Source: Corynespora cassiicola (taxonomy: Eukaryota; Ascomycota; Dothideomycetes; Pleosporales; Corynesporascaceae). From it: DNA of 64,000 nt. The notes under the pieces are model-generated. The model had not been told where the DNA came from. It did not search any database and saw nothing but the letters and a program-made list of their open reading frames with translations. The stretch covers positions 4,092,001-4,156,000 of the forward strand of contig JAEUWY010000004.1 of NCBI GenBank assembly GCA_022059125.1. The letters run 5' to 3'. The position numbers and the translations under genes were made by a program. Below are positions 35,013 to 47,189 of the stretch, one piece after another (the stretch's first letter is position 1; each line of letters begins with the position of its first letter).

Positions 35013-36316
35013 GCCTCGTGCTGAGCGTTGGCATTATTCTGTAGTGTATTACCAGTTGAAAGGGGGCAAGGTGCCCAAATTATGCCAACGGGACGTGGTC
35101 CGTCCCTTTGCGGGCGTGAATGACCAAGCAGCGAAGCTCTTCACGTGCGAGTCACAAGTGATGCGAAGTATTGCAGATGACGTTGGATCGATGACAAGGG
35201 CGGCGAGACGACGGGGCGTCATGACGGTGCTGAGCAGCGTCGTGGCGGGATGGCACTGGAGCTCAAGCTCGAGTGGTGCGAGATCATGTCTCTCTTGGGG
35301 GCGGAGGGTGGAGTTGATGATGCTCCGAGTCCCACGCAGGCGCCAGGCGCCTCCGCCGTCCCATGCCTCCCACCCCAAACCGGCGGCCCCCACGGAGGGA
35401 TGCGTGAACTGCTGCGCCCAAACACGCGTGACGCCCATGGACGGCAGACGCCGCGGCGCGGCCACGGCGTACGGGCAGGCAGAAGTCGCGCGAAGCTTCA
35501 CGAAACGCCGTCGCTGACGAAGTTGCCGCATTGGGCATTCACTCTCGCCTCACTAGCCCGCCAAGTAGGGCCCTGCTAGTAGGCGCTGGCAGCGTCATTT
35601 TCCGTCGAGGCACGGCAGCGTGAAGCCTGGAGGTCTGGCAGCGTGCAAGACAGCTCAGCATCGCCCGCCCGTGCCCGATTGCCCGCCCGTCACAGGCACG
35701 CAGGCACGCAGGCGCGCAGCCCCGTGCAAGGACCGGCAGGCCGCCAAGCCCCAGCATTCGCTTGTTTTTGCAAGGCTGAGACTTTGGGGCAATCAGCGAC
35801 GACCACCTGCAGACGTCTGCGGTGAAGCTGCTGCGCATTCCCCCCCATTCTTCACCGCCCGGCGCTGCCCTCTGCCCTCCTGCGCCCAAGTAGCCCGCCC
35901 TGCCGCTGTCGTTACTGCACAGACGCTTCGTCCGGCCCTCTCTGCTGCCCTGGGCAAGCCAGCGCCCGTTCCCTCTCCCACATCTGCCTGGCCTTGGAGC
36001 TCTGTCGGCTCCAACGGTAGGCGCCCCCGGCTTCAAGACGGCTTCCACAAAGAAGCGCAAATTAGCACCTCCCAGCACCGACACTCGAGACGACGACCTG
36101 GCCCTTTCACCGCATGAGGGCCGCGTTTCAACTTCCCCACGCTCGTCCCCGCTGCCCGCTTCGCCGCCCCGCTACCTCCCACCGCACATTCACGACGAGG
36201 TCTTTGACGCCATCCACGACTCTGGCAGTCACTCGCGAGACCACCCCGTGAGCGCTGCGAGCTCGCCCAGCGACGCCTACGCCAACCTCACCATCGATTC
36301 CCTAGAACGCGACACC
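35013..36316. other. upstream region of the deubiquitinase gene; partly open and coding-like
   Basis: 1.3 kb between stop and the supported ATG of the next gene. From 35894 on, the frame of the deubiquitinase is open and from about 36032 reads like protein (KTASTKKRKLAPP, then DDDLALSPHEGR, then PPHIHDEVFDAIHDSG). No ATG is in this frame, so an upstream exon joined near 36020 is possible. The rest holds no supported gene. Confidence 0.45.
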
Positions 36317-39300
36317 ATGGCCCAAGACCAGTCCGATCCCCCGCGCCCGCCGCCGCGCTCCTCTTCCCCGGCGAAGCGCCTGCATTCCGACATGGACAAC
36401 AAGGACCAGCACATGGACCTCGATGTCCCTGCCGGCCCCCGCGCCACCAAGCCTCTTCCCGCACGCGCAACCTCCGTCGAGATGGCCGATGCCACGCCCA
36501 CTGGCAGCAGTGCTACCAGCTCCGAGGCCGCCTCTCTGGCCAACACTGACTCGACCGCATCGAGCTTGCCAGAGGTCCCCACCCTGGATCAGCAGGTTGC
36601 CAAAGTCCTGTCACTACACAAGCAGCCTCTGTCCGATCGGCAGGAGGGCTATGTGATATCGGAGAAGTGGCTCGAGCGCGTCTTTGCCAGGACGTCTGAG
36701 AACAAGGACCGACCGGAGCAGTTCGACAAGTCTGCCACCCAGGGCGAGATCGGCCCCGTGGACAACTCGGACCTCGTCGACCATTGTATGTGCATGTCTC
36801 ACTTCAAAGGAGATTATTACTAACGCTGCTACAACAGCCGCCCTTGCCGATGATTTGATGGATCAGAATGGCGACGACTTCATACCGCTCCGCCCAGGTC
36901 TACAGATCCAGCATAATTTCGAGATCCTCCCTGCCGAAGCCTGGGAGCTGATAATCAGCTGGTACGGCCTCAAGGACGGCAGCCCGGTCATTCGCCGCTA
37001 TGTCCACAACACGGCCGTAGACGAGACCGGGGAGAACCTACAGTACGAAGTTTATCCTCCAATCTTTACGATTCGCAGAGTCCGCAAGAGTCCGGCGGCT
37101 CAAGCTTCAGACACATCTAAGCTGAGCCCCAGGCTAGTCGCGAGCCGGAGCGACGGCTACATGGAGTTCCTGAAGGCTGCAAAGAAGGCGGCTGGAATCG
37201 AGCTAAAGAACAAAGTTCGGGTGTGGAGGGTTCTCAACGCACCCACAGCGACGGATGAGGCTCCGCAGCAGTCGGGTATGCTCACCCCTGAATCATCGCC
37301 GCGAAACGGCTCCCCGGTATCTGCCCCGCGTCAGGGTCCTCTGCCGCTAGCGATGGATGTGGCTAGCTTTAACCGCATGGAGGAGGGCACCGAACGCGAA
37401 CAAGTAACTGGCAAGGATGAGACAGCCAATGAAAAGTATAATGGCCATATGAATCTGTCCACTGCTGGCCTGGCCGAAGACCAGATACTCATCCTCGAGG
37501 AGCAGGACGACAAAGGAGACTACATCTCGACCACCAAAGCTGCTTCCAAGAACCAAGCAAAGGCCGGCGCCAAGTCCAACAAAGGCATCCAGAGCGCTGC
37601 CACTAGCGGAAGGAGTACGCCGACATTGGCTGGCCCCATGACGCGCGGTAGGACGCGAACTGGCAGGACGAGGGGCACTGTGGGTCTGACCAACTTGGGC
37701 AACACGTGCTACATGAACTCGGCGCTCCAGTGCATACGCAGTGTGGAGGAACTGTCTGTTTACTTCCTCCAAGGCAAATACAAACCCGAGATCAACTCCG
37801 ATAACCCCCTCGGTCACGGTGGATCTATCGCCAAGTCGTATGCAGGCCTCCTCGCCTCCATCTACGATGAGAATGGCGTAAGTTCTTTCTCTCCCAAGAA
37901 TTTCAAATTCGCTCTTGGGCGAGCACAGCCAATGTTCTCCGGATATGGACAACAGGATTCGCAAGAATTCCTCAGTTTCCTTGTAGATGGACTACACGAA
38001 GACCTGAACAGGATCAAAAAGAAGCCATACACTGAGAACCCTGAGTCTGACGACAACACTGTAAATGATCCCGAGAAGATCAAGGAGCTTGGGGAGAAGT
38101 TCCGCGCGATCCATCACTCCCGGAATGATTCCGTCGCCATGGACCTGTTCAACGGTTTCTACAAGAACACGATGGTCTGCCCCGACTGCAACAAGGTTTC
38201 GATAACCTTTGACCCATACAGTCTGGTGACCTTGCAGCTTCCCATCGAGCAGACATGGCAGCATGTCGTTCGATTCGTCCCTCTTCGTGGGAAAATCTAC
38301 GACGTTGAGGTCGACATCGATAAGAATGCCAGTATCAAGACTCTCAAAGAGTATGTCGGCAAGCGCTTCGGTGTCGAGGGCAAGCGTATCATGGCCTCGG
38401 AGGTTTACAATCACAAGTTTTATCGCCACTTGGACGACGATAACACCGTTGCAGAGAGCAACATTGGGCAACGGGACGATGTTTATTTCTACGAGCTTGA
38501 AGAAGTGCCAACCAACTGGCCCCCGCCGAAGAAGAAGAGCTCAAAATACCGCTCGATGGTATTTGCGAGCGCCTCTTCGGACGAAGATATTCCTGATTCC
38601 TCACTACCGCAACATGATAAAGTCATCGTTCCCGTCTTCCACAGGGCACCTAGTACCTCCACCTATCGGTCCAACCAATGGTCCATGGCGCTATGGCCGT
38701 CTTATATTCTTGTGAATCGAGACGAAGCCAAGGACTATGATGCGATTCTCAAAAAGGTTCTTGTTAAGGTTGCTCAGATGACTACGCGGGATATCTTTGA
38801 TGACAACAGCACCCTGAGCCAGTCTCAAACTGGTTCCGACGTGGTCGTTACCACCGAAGAAGACGCATCCCCCAATGGAGATCCCCGCGTGCACGACGGC
38901 TCGGTCGAGGGTGAAGACATGGTGGAAGTCACGATGACCGAAGCCGCCGCCACTCCGGTTGCTCAATCTGCTCACGAAGACTCGCTTCCCCAAGTCCTCC
39001 GGCCAGGAACCTTTGTTCCGCCAGAATACCGCCAGCTATTCGAAATGAAACATACACGAAGGAGCAAAGAGTGGGTGACAACTGGCTGGAGCACTGTGGA
39101 CAACAACAAAACATTACCGCCCATCTCCAAGCGGATACGCACTGCCCCTTCACGCCAGTCTTCTGTCTTGTCTTTGGATGCCGCCAGCAATGCCTCATCG
39201 AGTGAAGAGACTGACGATATCCCTCAATTTTCGGCCGACGCACAGAGTTCTATCGATGTTGCCAATGAGAGCAGTGATGAGGAGATGCAGTCCATCGAGA

Positions 39301-40790
39301 CCCCTGCACCCGAGTTCACTCGGGGCGGTCGACAAAAGAAGAGCAAGAAGAACCGGAAGCAAGACAAAAAACACAAGCACAACAAGAACCTCAAGACGTA
39401 CTCTAAGAAGGGCAAAGACCGCGTGCCGGACCAGCCGCTACATTCATTCTCCGACCCTGAAGATGAGGACGATGCGTCATTGATCCGTATGGGTGAGACC
39501 ATTGTGCTTGAATGGTCCACTGATGCGTACGATGCTCTTTTCGGCGGCAGCAGTGTTGACGATGCTCGTGGTATGGAAACGAGCAACTTTGTCGACCGGT
39601 TCGAAGATCCCGAACTCCAAGCAAAGAAGGCCAAGCGCGCAGCTCGCAGGAAGAACGGCATCACACTTGAAGAGTGCTTCGCAGAGACATCCAAGAGTGA
39701 GGTACTGTCCGAGGACAATGCATGGTACTGCAACAAATGCAAAGAGCTCCGACGCGCCACCAAAACTCTTGAAATCTGGACTGCCCCTGACATATTGGTC
39801 CTACACCTGAAGCGTTTTGCGTCGCATCGTTCGTTTAGAGACAAGATTGAAGCGCTTGTCGATTTCCCTATTGAAGGCCTGGACTTGTCCGGGAAGGTTG
39901 GCCTTCCCGAAGGCAAAGACTTGGTGTACGATCTCTTTGCTGTTGATAACCACTATGGTGGGCTAGGAGGTGGGCATTACACCGCATTTGCGCAGAATTT
40001 CTTTGACAAGGAGTGGTACGATTATAACGGTAAGTGAAATTCTGACAATAAATCCGGCAAATCTGACTGATTTATAGACTCGTCTGTTCGCAAGCTCAAC
40101 GACCCCAAATCAGTCGTGACCACTGCTGCCTATCTACTCTTCTACCGCCGTCGCTCTAGTGGCCCTTTAGGCCCAGAGTACCTCAAGGACATCGTCAACA
40201 CGGCCAGGCATCCCGACTCTGATGAGGCCGACGAGGAGGAAGAAGAAGAAACCACTTCCCGTAACCCCTCTCGGTCGCCTGCGGGAAACGGCTTGCGCCT
40301 CGGCGGCTCGTCCCTCAATGGGTCGTCGAGAGATTCAGGAGCCGGAGCGGGTCAAGGAGCCCTGCGCGGGGGTGGCTCGGCATCAGCAGGGAATCTTCTG
40401 CTGAGAGGAGCCGAAGCAGAGACAGTGGACGAGATGGAAATGCCTCCTGATTACGACGAAGGCTATGTTGAAGATAATTACACAGGCGTCAGTCTGTCGG
40501 GCGTTTATGCCCCACTCAGTCAGGGATACGCGTCCAACTGGAGCTTTGACAACATTGGCAACAAGGGTAGTGACGACGAGACCTTTGACGACGCAGCCAG
40601 CGACGCTCCCAACGCGGGATCCCAGGCTGGCGATGATCTGCAGTCACGGATACTAGAGGACTTTGGTGACGATTTGAACACGGGTATTAAGCCTGGCGTC
40701 AGCACGCCACTGGAAGAGGAGGTGCCTGCACTTCTCCCCGGGGATGGAAGCGACACCGACGTGGTCGATATCCACGTAAAGGCGGATTAG
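36317..40790 (+). CDS. ubp12: ubiquitin-specific protease, Ubp12/USP4-15 type
   Basis: Exons 36317-36785, 36838-40029 and 40078-40790 give at least 1457 aa; introns are 52 bp (TACTAAC branch) and 48 bp. A DUSP domain lies near the N-terminus (SDRQEGYVISEKWLERVFAR, then IPLRPGLQIQHNFEILPAEAWELI). The USP catalytic domain starts with the Cys box GLTNLGNTCYMNSALQ (C447) and ends with the His box NHYGGLGGGHYTAFAQ (H1203) and WYDYNDSSV across the last intron. A large insert with a Lys-rich segment and an acidic region separates the two halves, as in Ubp12. The enzyme removes ubiquitin from substrates. The N-terminus is uncertain: the frame stays open upstream and looks coding from about 36032, so a 5' exon may be missing; the ATG at 36317 has a good context (CACCATGG). 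Confidence 0.93.
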
Positions 40791-41410
40791 GAATTCATCT
40801 CCAGGCGCGTTCATACATGATGAAGTACGGTACCGCAATCCTCTTGATGATGGATAATGAATCTCTGGCTTGTGTTGGGCAACTGGACGTTTCAGGAAGG
40901 TAGGCAGTTACCGTGTGCACAGCCCGCTTGCCGAATCCCCCTGGTATTATCATGAGCAGCACAAAAAAAAGAAAAATGCATGCATTGTTGGTTTGGGATA
41001 TTTTGATGATTCACTTTGTGGTCTCGTATGGTGATTGTTTACACGCATTGGGCTCTGTTAGATTAAAAAGCCAGGCTTATGGGGTGATGTTGGTGCGGAC
41101 CAAGGTGTGTGCTCAGAATGGGCATTCCAGGCGTAGTTACAAGAAGTGTGTTTATGGTTTCGGCAATACTGAGTCTGCATGCTCGTAATGTGATGGGGAG
41201 AAGTAGTCTTATCAGAATCCGATTTGTCGTTTACCAATTTTCAAGAAGAGCAAGTAAGTCAAGACATGGGCGTATAATGAGCTCAAAGACACACCATCAA
41301 AGCGCCTTGACGGGCTTGATAACTGAACCGGTAGTGTATATACAATAAGTGTCTCCCCAAAGCTGCTGCAGACCCTCCCGTGCAAGAAGGCCTCTCTCTT
41401 CCACTGCTCT
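40791..41410. other. convergent intergenic region
   Basis: 620 bp between two convergent stop codons (deubiquitinase and xylanase). It should hold both 3' ends. No gene is seen. Confidence 0.6.
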
Positions 41411-42137
<727 letters not shown>

Positions 42138-43319
42138 GATGACTCTCTCCTAGCTATCGAAGAAATGTGCGATTTCCCGATGGGCATGTGGGCAAGAGGG
42201 CGCGGACTGCCAGGCTCTTATATGGCTGCCTCTCCCCCTTCCCCTCGGCCAGTAGCCCGTCATCTCCACAGGGTCTATTTCCAAAGAAATTGGGTGTCTG
42301 TGGCGGGCGGTCCGGTCTAGAGGAGGGAAGGGGATTGGGTAGCGGGTGGGACTGAAATTGGAGGATAGATTGGCAGGGGAGTGGGCAGGGGAGGGCGTGG
42401 CACATGGGCGCGCATTGCGGGGTGCGTTGCCGTCGCGGATAGACCGCGGGAGCTTAGGATGGATGCGCATGCATGCATGCATGCAAGCCTGACGAAATCG
42501 ATGAAAAAGCCACCGGCTATTCATTCCCCGAGTGTGCCTGTGCGTCGTTGAGCCTCTAGTGATTGGGCATGATGCTCCATGTTTTTGGCGAAACGTTCGA
42601 AACGTTTCTTTACTATAATGGGGTCTCTCAATCGCGCTATAGCGAGGAACGGGCTCTGGAAGAAAACTTGCTCGCCTCCTAGTGGGTTCCATTTAATCGG
42701 TCGTGTTTGAAACGCGAGCACAGCCAGCGAGAGAACCACTTTGATAGTGACGGCGTTGCTATCCCCAGGGATCCATGCCGATCCCAGCGCTCGAAACGAA
42801 AACTTAAGCTCCACCAAGTCCTGCGCCATTCGCCGAAGCTTTAGCTTGGGCTCTTTATCAGCCTCGGCATCAATGTGTAAAGGCCTTGCTCGGGTCTATT
42901 CGGTGGATGAAGTTCGCGCGGAGATTGCTGAGGGGGTTCGAAGAAGCCTTTTGCCAAAGGGACCAAGAATTTAGCCGGATTATAAGCCTTGCAAGGACCC
43001 GCGGGCCGGGACCATCAAGCACACACGCTTGCCGCTCTAGTCTGTGACAATTATATTAATCGCCATGCTGTTTGGACGGTCAAAGCGCCCGTCGTCATCC
43101 GAAGCCATGATGGCACAAAAGAGTCGTGGAGGTCTCGCTTGAATTTAGCCATGAATTAATAAACCGATGAGAAGGAGACAAGTTCGAACGTGATCTCATT
43201 TATGTTAATCGCTCTAGGGGTATCTCAATATAAAAAAACATGCTATAGAATGACCGTGACTCGGATAGTCTGCGTTTAGGCAAGTCGAAGAGATCCAAAC
43301 AGTGAAATCCGGACACGAT
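42138..43319. other. xylanase upstream region with two GGCTAA-containing repeats
   Basis: 1.18 kb between the xylanase start and the 3' end of the NFKBIL1-like gene. Two identical copies of GGCTAAATTC (minus strand) lie at 42967-42976 and 43141-43150; GGCTAA is the core site of the xylanase activator XlnR/Xyr1. A GCAT tetranucleotide run lies at 42467-42485. A minus-strand ATG frame at 42829-42521 (102 aa, MAQDLVELKFSFRALGS) reads like protein but has no recognised family; it may be an orphan gene or a relic. Confidence 0.45.
42215..42224 (-). promoter_or_regulatory. TATA-like box of the xylanase gene
   Basis: The minus strand reads CATATAAGAG 78-87 bp upstream of the xylanase ATG, a usual distance for a fungal TATA element. 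Confidence 0.5.
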
Positions 43320-44345
43320 CTACTTCCTACGCTCATTCCAGAGTGTGTCGATGATTTGGAAGATTGCTGTGATTGTCTTCATGGTCTCTGAACCGACGTG
43401 ATTCCCGAAGCGTTGCTGCATCTTATCCGGATGCCATCGCACTCGCTCTGCCTTAAGCATAGCAGGAGCATCATCCCCCCAGGCAGATGAGGCCCTCAAG
43501 AAACTCTCAATCTCGTCTTTAGTGACGTGGTTCCACTTTCCTGAGACCACTGGCCAAGGAATCATATCACGGATCTTGGCGTCGCTTTCCTCATTGATAT
43601 CTCTCCGTGCCTTGAGTTCATCCCATTGCCGGACGTATTTGTCCCATGATTGTGCAGCTTCCTTCGCTTTGCGACGTTCTTCACCACGCTTGAGGCTTTC
43701 TTCCATTTTCCGGCGGACTGCCTCGCGCTCGTCCCAGGCTCTAGCAGCTTCCTCTTCATTGCGCTCCTGCTCCGTCTTTCGCTTCTTCCGGTCCTTCTCC
43801 CTGGCCTCTCGCTCTTCGAGGATATGCTGATGGCTCTTTTCCCACATCCTCCTCCTCACAAACTCGGCGTATTCTTCTTCGGACATCCGCTCGAGCTCGC
43901 CGTTTGGGCCGGGCTTGGTGTTTGGGTAGACGTGAACGGGCTGGCCATATACACCCTCCCAGTAAGCGGCGCCTTCATCATCTGCGAGAGCGTCGAACAA
44001 GGACTCGCGAAAAGCCTCGTCAGGGTCGTGCTCAGATTGTTGGGTGCCTTCTTCGTATACTCCATCGTATATAGATTCGCGATGACGGTTATCGGGGTTG
44101 TAGTATTCGCCTTCGCCGAACCTACGCGGTGTACCATCATCGGCGCGCCTCCGCTTATGTTTCGACTCTCGATGTCTTCGATGTGATTTACGGTCTTCAT
44201 CCGAACGATGGCGCTTGGAAGAGTGTTTGTCTCGGCGGTGGCTATCTTTGTCGCGGCTGGACCGGCTTTTGAAATGGAACTTTGACGCTTTGGCTTTCTC
44301 GTAGAGGTCCTTGTCGGGAGGTGTATCGCTAGCCTGACCCTCCAT
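43320..44345 (-). CDS. NFKBIL1-like nuclear protein
   Basis: An intronless 341-aa protein. The N-terminal third is a Lys/Arg/His/Ser-rich region (SSRDKDSHRRDKHSSKRHR) typical of nuclear-speckle proteins. A long charged helix follows (EEEYAEFVRRRMWEKSHQHI then repeated Glu/Arg/Lys). The C-terminus has the hallmark of fungal and animal NFKBIL1 proteins: IPWPVVSGKW, then FLRASSAWGDD, then KAERVRWHPDKMQQRFG, which resembles the HPD region of J domains. Animal NFKBIL1 affects alternative splicing and NF-kB signalling; in a fungus a splicing role is the sensible inference. The ATG at 44345 is the first in frame. It is head-to-head with an NSRP1-like gene, 221 bp apart. Confidence 0.85.
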   Translation of the reverse strand: MEGQASDTPPDKDLYEKAKASKFHFKSRSSRDKDSHRRDKHSSKRHRSDEDRKSHRRHRESKHKRRRADDGTPRRFGEGEYYNPDNRHRESIYDGVYEEGTQQSEHDPDEAFRESLFDALADDEGAAYWEGVYGQPVHVYPNTKPGPNGELERMSEEEYAEFVRRRMWEKSHQHILEEREAREKDRKKRKTEQERNEEEAARAWDEREAVRRKMEESLKRGEERRKAKEAAQSWDKYVRQWDELKARRDINEESDAKIRDMIPWPVVSGKWNHVTKDEIESFLRASSAWGDDAPAMLKAERVRWHPDKMQQRFGNHVGSETMKTITAIFQIIDTLWNERRK

Positions 44346-44566
44346 AGTGGAGCGAGTGGCTTCCCTGTGCGCTGTTGTGCATGAAGGGGGTTGTTGTCTC
44401 CAAGATTTATGCTGTAGGATTGGAGATGCGGCGGGGTGCAAGATGCGGAGGAAAGGCGGAAGTGTCGATGATTTCACTGGTCTGTGCGGCCTTGGCTAGT
44501 AAACCCCAAAGCTCTCCTCATAGCTTCCCCTCACTTTCCTCATCTCCATCACGACGGACAGCCAAC
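44346..44566. promoter_or_regulatory. bidirectional promoter, NFKBIL1-like / NSRP1-like
   Basis: Only 221 bp separate the two divergent ATGs, so the two genes must share a compact promoter. No TATA box is visible. Confidence 0.6.
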
Positions 44567-45769
44567 ATGTCATTTAGCTTTAAACTTAAGAATAATGCGG
44601 CCGGAGCCGCGAAAAAATCAGCTCCTGCCAAGCGAAAACCTCTTTTCGACGATGATGACGAGGATGTCACTAGCAAGGCAAAGGCGGCAGATGGCGGCCA
44701 GGAGATTGGTGAATTAAACTTCGAAGATACACTGGCACCTATGAAAGAACCCGAAAAGCTAGCGCCGCGACCAAAGCTCAAGGGAGTGCCTGCTGGACCG
44801 CCAACGCGCAAACCAAAGGCAAGGGAAGGCGATCCAACAGCCACAGGGAACTCAGCCAGCACGCGGGAAGCTGATCGGCGCGCCAAAGAGGCCCTGGAAT
44901 TAGACGCATCAGTTTACGAATACGACAGGGTGTACGACGCGCTTCATGCGAAAAGTGCCGCGAAGAAAGCTACAGAACGCGAAGACACAGAGCAGGGGAA
45001 ATCAAAATACATGGACAAGTTGTTTGAACAAGCGGAGACTAGGAAGAAGGATCAGCTTCGTGCCAAAGATAAACTACTCAAGCGGGAGCGAGAAGCTGAA
45101 GGTGATGCATTTGCCGACAAGGAGAAGTTCGTCACGGGAGCATACAAAGCGCAACAGGAGGAGGTTAAAAAGGCCGAAGAGGAAGAAAAGAAGCGCCAAG
45201 AGGCTGAGGAGGAAAAGAGAAAGAAGTTTGGCATGCAAAACTTCCACAAACAGATGCTCATGGAGCAGGAGAAGCGGCATCAGGAGGCCGTAGAAGCAGC
45301 AGCTGAGGCCATGAAGAGCGGTGTCAAGGTGGAAGTGGAAGAAGAACCAAAGGAGAAGACAGATGCAGAGCTTGCCAGAGAATTGAGTGAAAAGGGCCAG
45401 AAAGTTGTCCTGAACGAAGAGGGCCAAGTGGTCGATAGAAGGGAGCTTCTACAAGCAGGACTCAACATTGTTGCCAAACCCAAGAGTACTTCAAACACAT
45501 CGGCGAATCAGAAACCCGCTACAGCACAGCCGAAATACCAAGGCCGCAGTGCGGTGCAAAGAGGCGTACGGGAACGACAGACACAGATGGTTGCCGAGCA
45601 AATTGAGCAAGCTGCCAAGCGCAAGGCTGAAGAAGAAGCCGAGGAGTTAGCGAAGCTGCAACAAGCCAACAAGAGCCAAAAAACCTCAGATGATATTAAG
45701 AGCGCCAAAGAACGGTATCTTGAGCGTAAAAGGCAGAAAGAGGCAGCAGCGAAAGCAGCAGGGAAATGA
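44567..45769 (+). CDS. NSRP1-like nuclear speckle splicing regulator (DUF2040 coiled coil)
   Basis: An intronless 400-aa protein. It starts MSFSFKLKNN with a Lys-rich patch and an acidic FDDDDED run. The family core lies at about 100-240: EALELDASVYEYDRVYDAL, then SKYMDKLFEQAETRKKDQ, then EREREAEGDAFADKEKFVTGAYKAQ-type heptads. The C-terminal half is continuous charged coiled coil ending in an Arg/Lys-rich tail. NSRP1 homologues bind RNA and regulate splice-site choice in nuclear speckles. The ATG at 44567 starts the conserved MSFSFK; an earlier in-frame ATG exists but codes unrelated sequence overlapping the divergent neighbour. Confidence 0.85.
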   Translation: MSFSFKLKNNAAGAAKKSAPAKRKPLFDDDDEDVTSKAKAADGGQEIGELNFEDTLAPMKEPEKLAPRPKLKGVPAGPPTRKPKAREGDPTATGNSASTREADRRAKEALELDASVYEYDRVYDALHAKSAAKKATEREDTEQGKSKYMDKLFEQAETRKKDQLRAKDKLLKREREAEGDAFADKEKFVTGAYKAQQEEVKKAEEEEKKRQEAEEEKRKKFGMQNFHKQMLMEQEKRHQEAVEAAAEAMKSGVKVEVEEEPKEKTDAELARELSEKGQKVVLNEEGQVVDRRELLQAGLNIVAKPKSTSNTSANQKPATAQPKYQGRSAVQRGVRERQTQMVAEQIEQAAKRKAEEEAEELAKLQQANKSQKTSDDIKSAKERYLERKRQKEAAAKAAGK

Positions 45770-47189
45770 ACCCCACGAAACAGAGTTGACTCTTCGATAT
45801 CTACATGATCAGGCGAACACTGACAGTGCAGAATGTGTGAGTTTGTCGTCAGGAGGATTATCGAAGTGCAATACGCTGACGAGACTATAGCTTAAAGCTT
45901 GTCCCCTCGACCTGCTTCATTTTGTTCTGCGGGGTCAGCCATTTGGTTCTGGCTAGTGCACAGACTTCTTCCTGCGGCAGGAACGCATCCATGTTTCGTT
46001 CCAACGACCCAGACTGGGCCAGAAGATATCCGTTGAAATCGTTGTCACTCTCCTTTCACAGTGTGCTCGAGCATTCGCCACAGAAGAAGATTTTGAAAAT
46101 CGGGCCGTGGCCAGATTTGTATGCGAACTGCTTTGGTTGGCCCTGGAGATGAAATGAGGACAAATGGATGATTAAACTTGTCGAATACGCAGTTTCGGTG
46201 ATGATCCGGCAATACAGACCGTGGCAGAGAGCCTGTGGGTCATTAGCATAATCATAGAAGTACCATGAAATTGCCTTACTCTTCTTGCTGGTTCTCCGGT
46301 AAATTCAATACGATCCTCCCGTACATGCAGCTTCCTTTGGACATACGGATGCTTGGTTCATGGAACGTGGGAGACGTTCAACCTTTTAGGGAAAGGAAGT
46401 CAGTCAAAAATAGCAAATGCATTGGAAAGGAAGCTGCGCCTTGAAAGTCATGAACGACAAACACGATCGTGGAAATGGCAGGGGAGTCCAGAGAATTTAT
46501 CTCGGGACATCTGAATGCACCATATTGGACTGAACATTTCTCATCAACAGTTGATTCGTGTCTGCTCGATTCATGGCAGGCTTTCTGGATCTTCCGTGAG
46601 GCGATTCCTAGGAACTCCCTGATCTCTACTCTGCTGAAACTGCCAAGCTCATGATGATTTTTCGTCCTCGTTCTAGGCTCTCGTGTTGAGTGCTCCATGT
46701 TTCTTTCCCCCTCTTGAAAACGCGTGATCGGGTTGAGTTGGATTTTCGCTTCCGCAATCGTACATCTTGGACCAACATCGCGAGTCTCATAAATCGCGCA
46801 CACCACTCAGCGGCAAGTCAATATTATTTCTAGCATATTTTGACGGTATGTTTTTTTGTGCATTCGATTTTTGAATTTCTGTGCTATCGCATGGCTTTGT
46901 TAAGTTGCAAGACGTGTTTTATGTTCGGAGGTCCAACTGCTTCTAGATGTCGGTAGGCAACCGATACTCTTCTGCGATTTTCTCCACTATGGTCGTAACA
47001 AATGTAGTTACTTCGGTTGATGAGCACATCAATATCCGTCTAATTTTCGGTGTCTATTTTGTAGTTCAATTCTTCACGAATAGATAAATATCACCTCCGG
47101 CCTTTATTCAACCTGCAAGACGCATATTAATTTTGTGATCGATCCGCACGTTCCACCGAAAAAGTCTCAAGTTCATCAAAACAGCTTCC
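45770..47189. other. intergenic, AT-rich toward the right
   Basis: 1.4 kb without a supported gene. A minus-strand frame ending at 46378 lacks an early ATG and any family feature. The last 350 bp become T-rich and lead into the broken F-box gene. Confidence 0.5.

Noticed and set aside
46378..46806. 142-codon minus-strand frame
   Set aside because: It has no early ATG (the frame begins at GTG) and no family feature.
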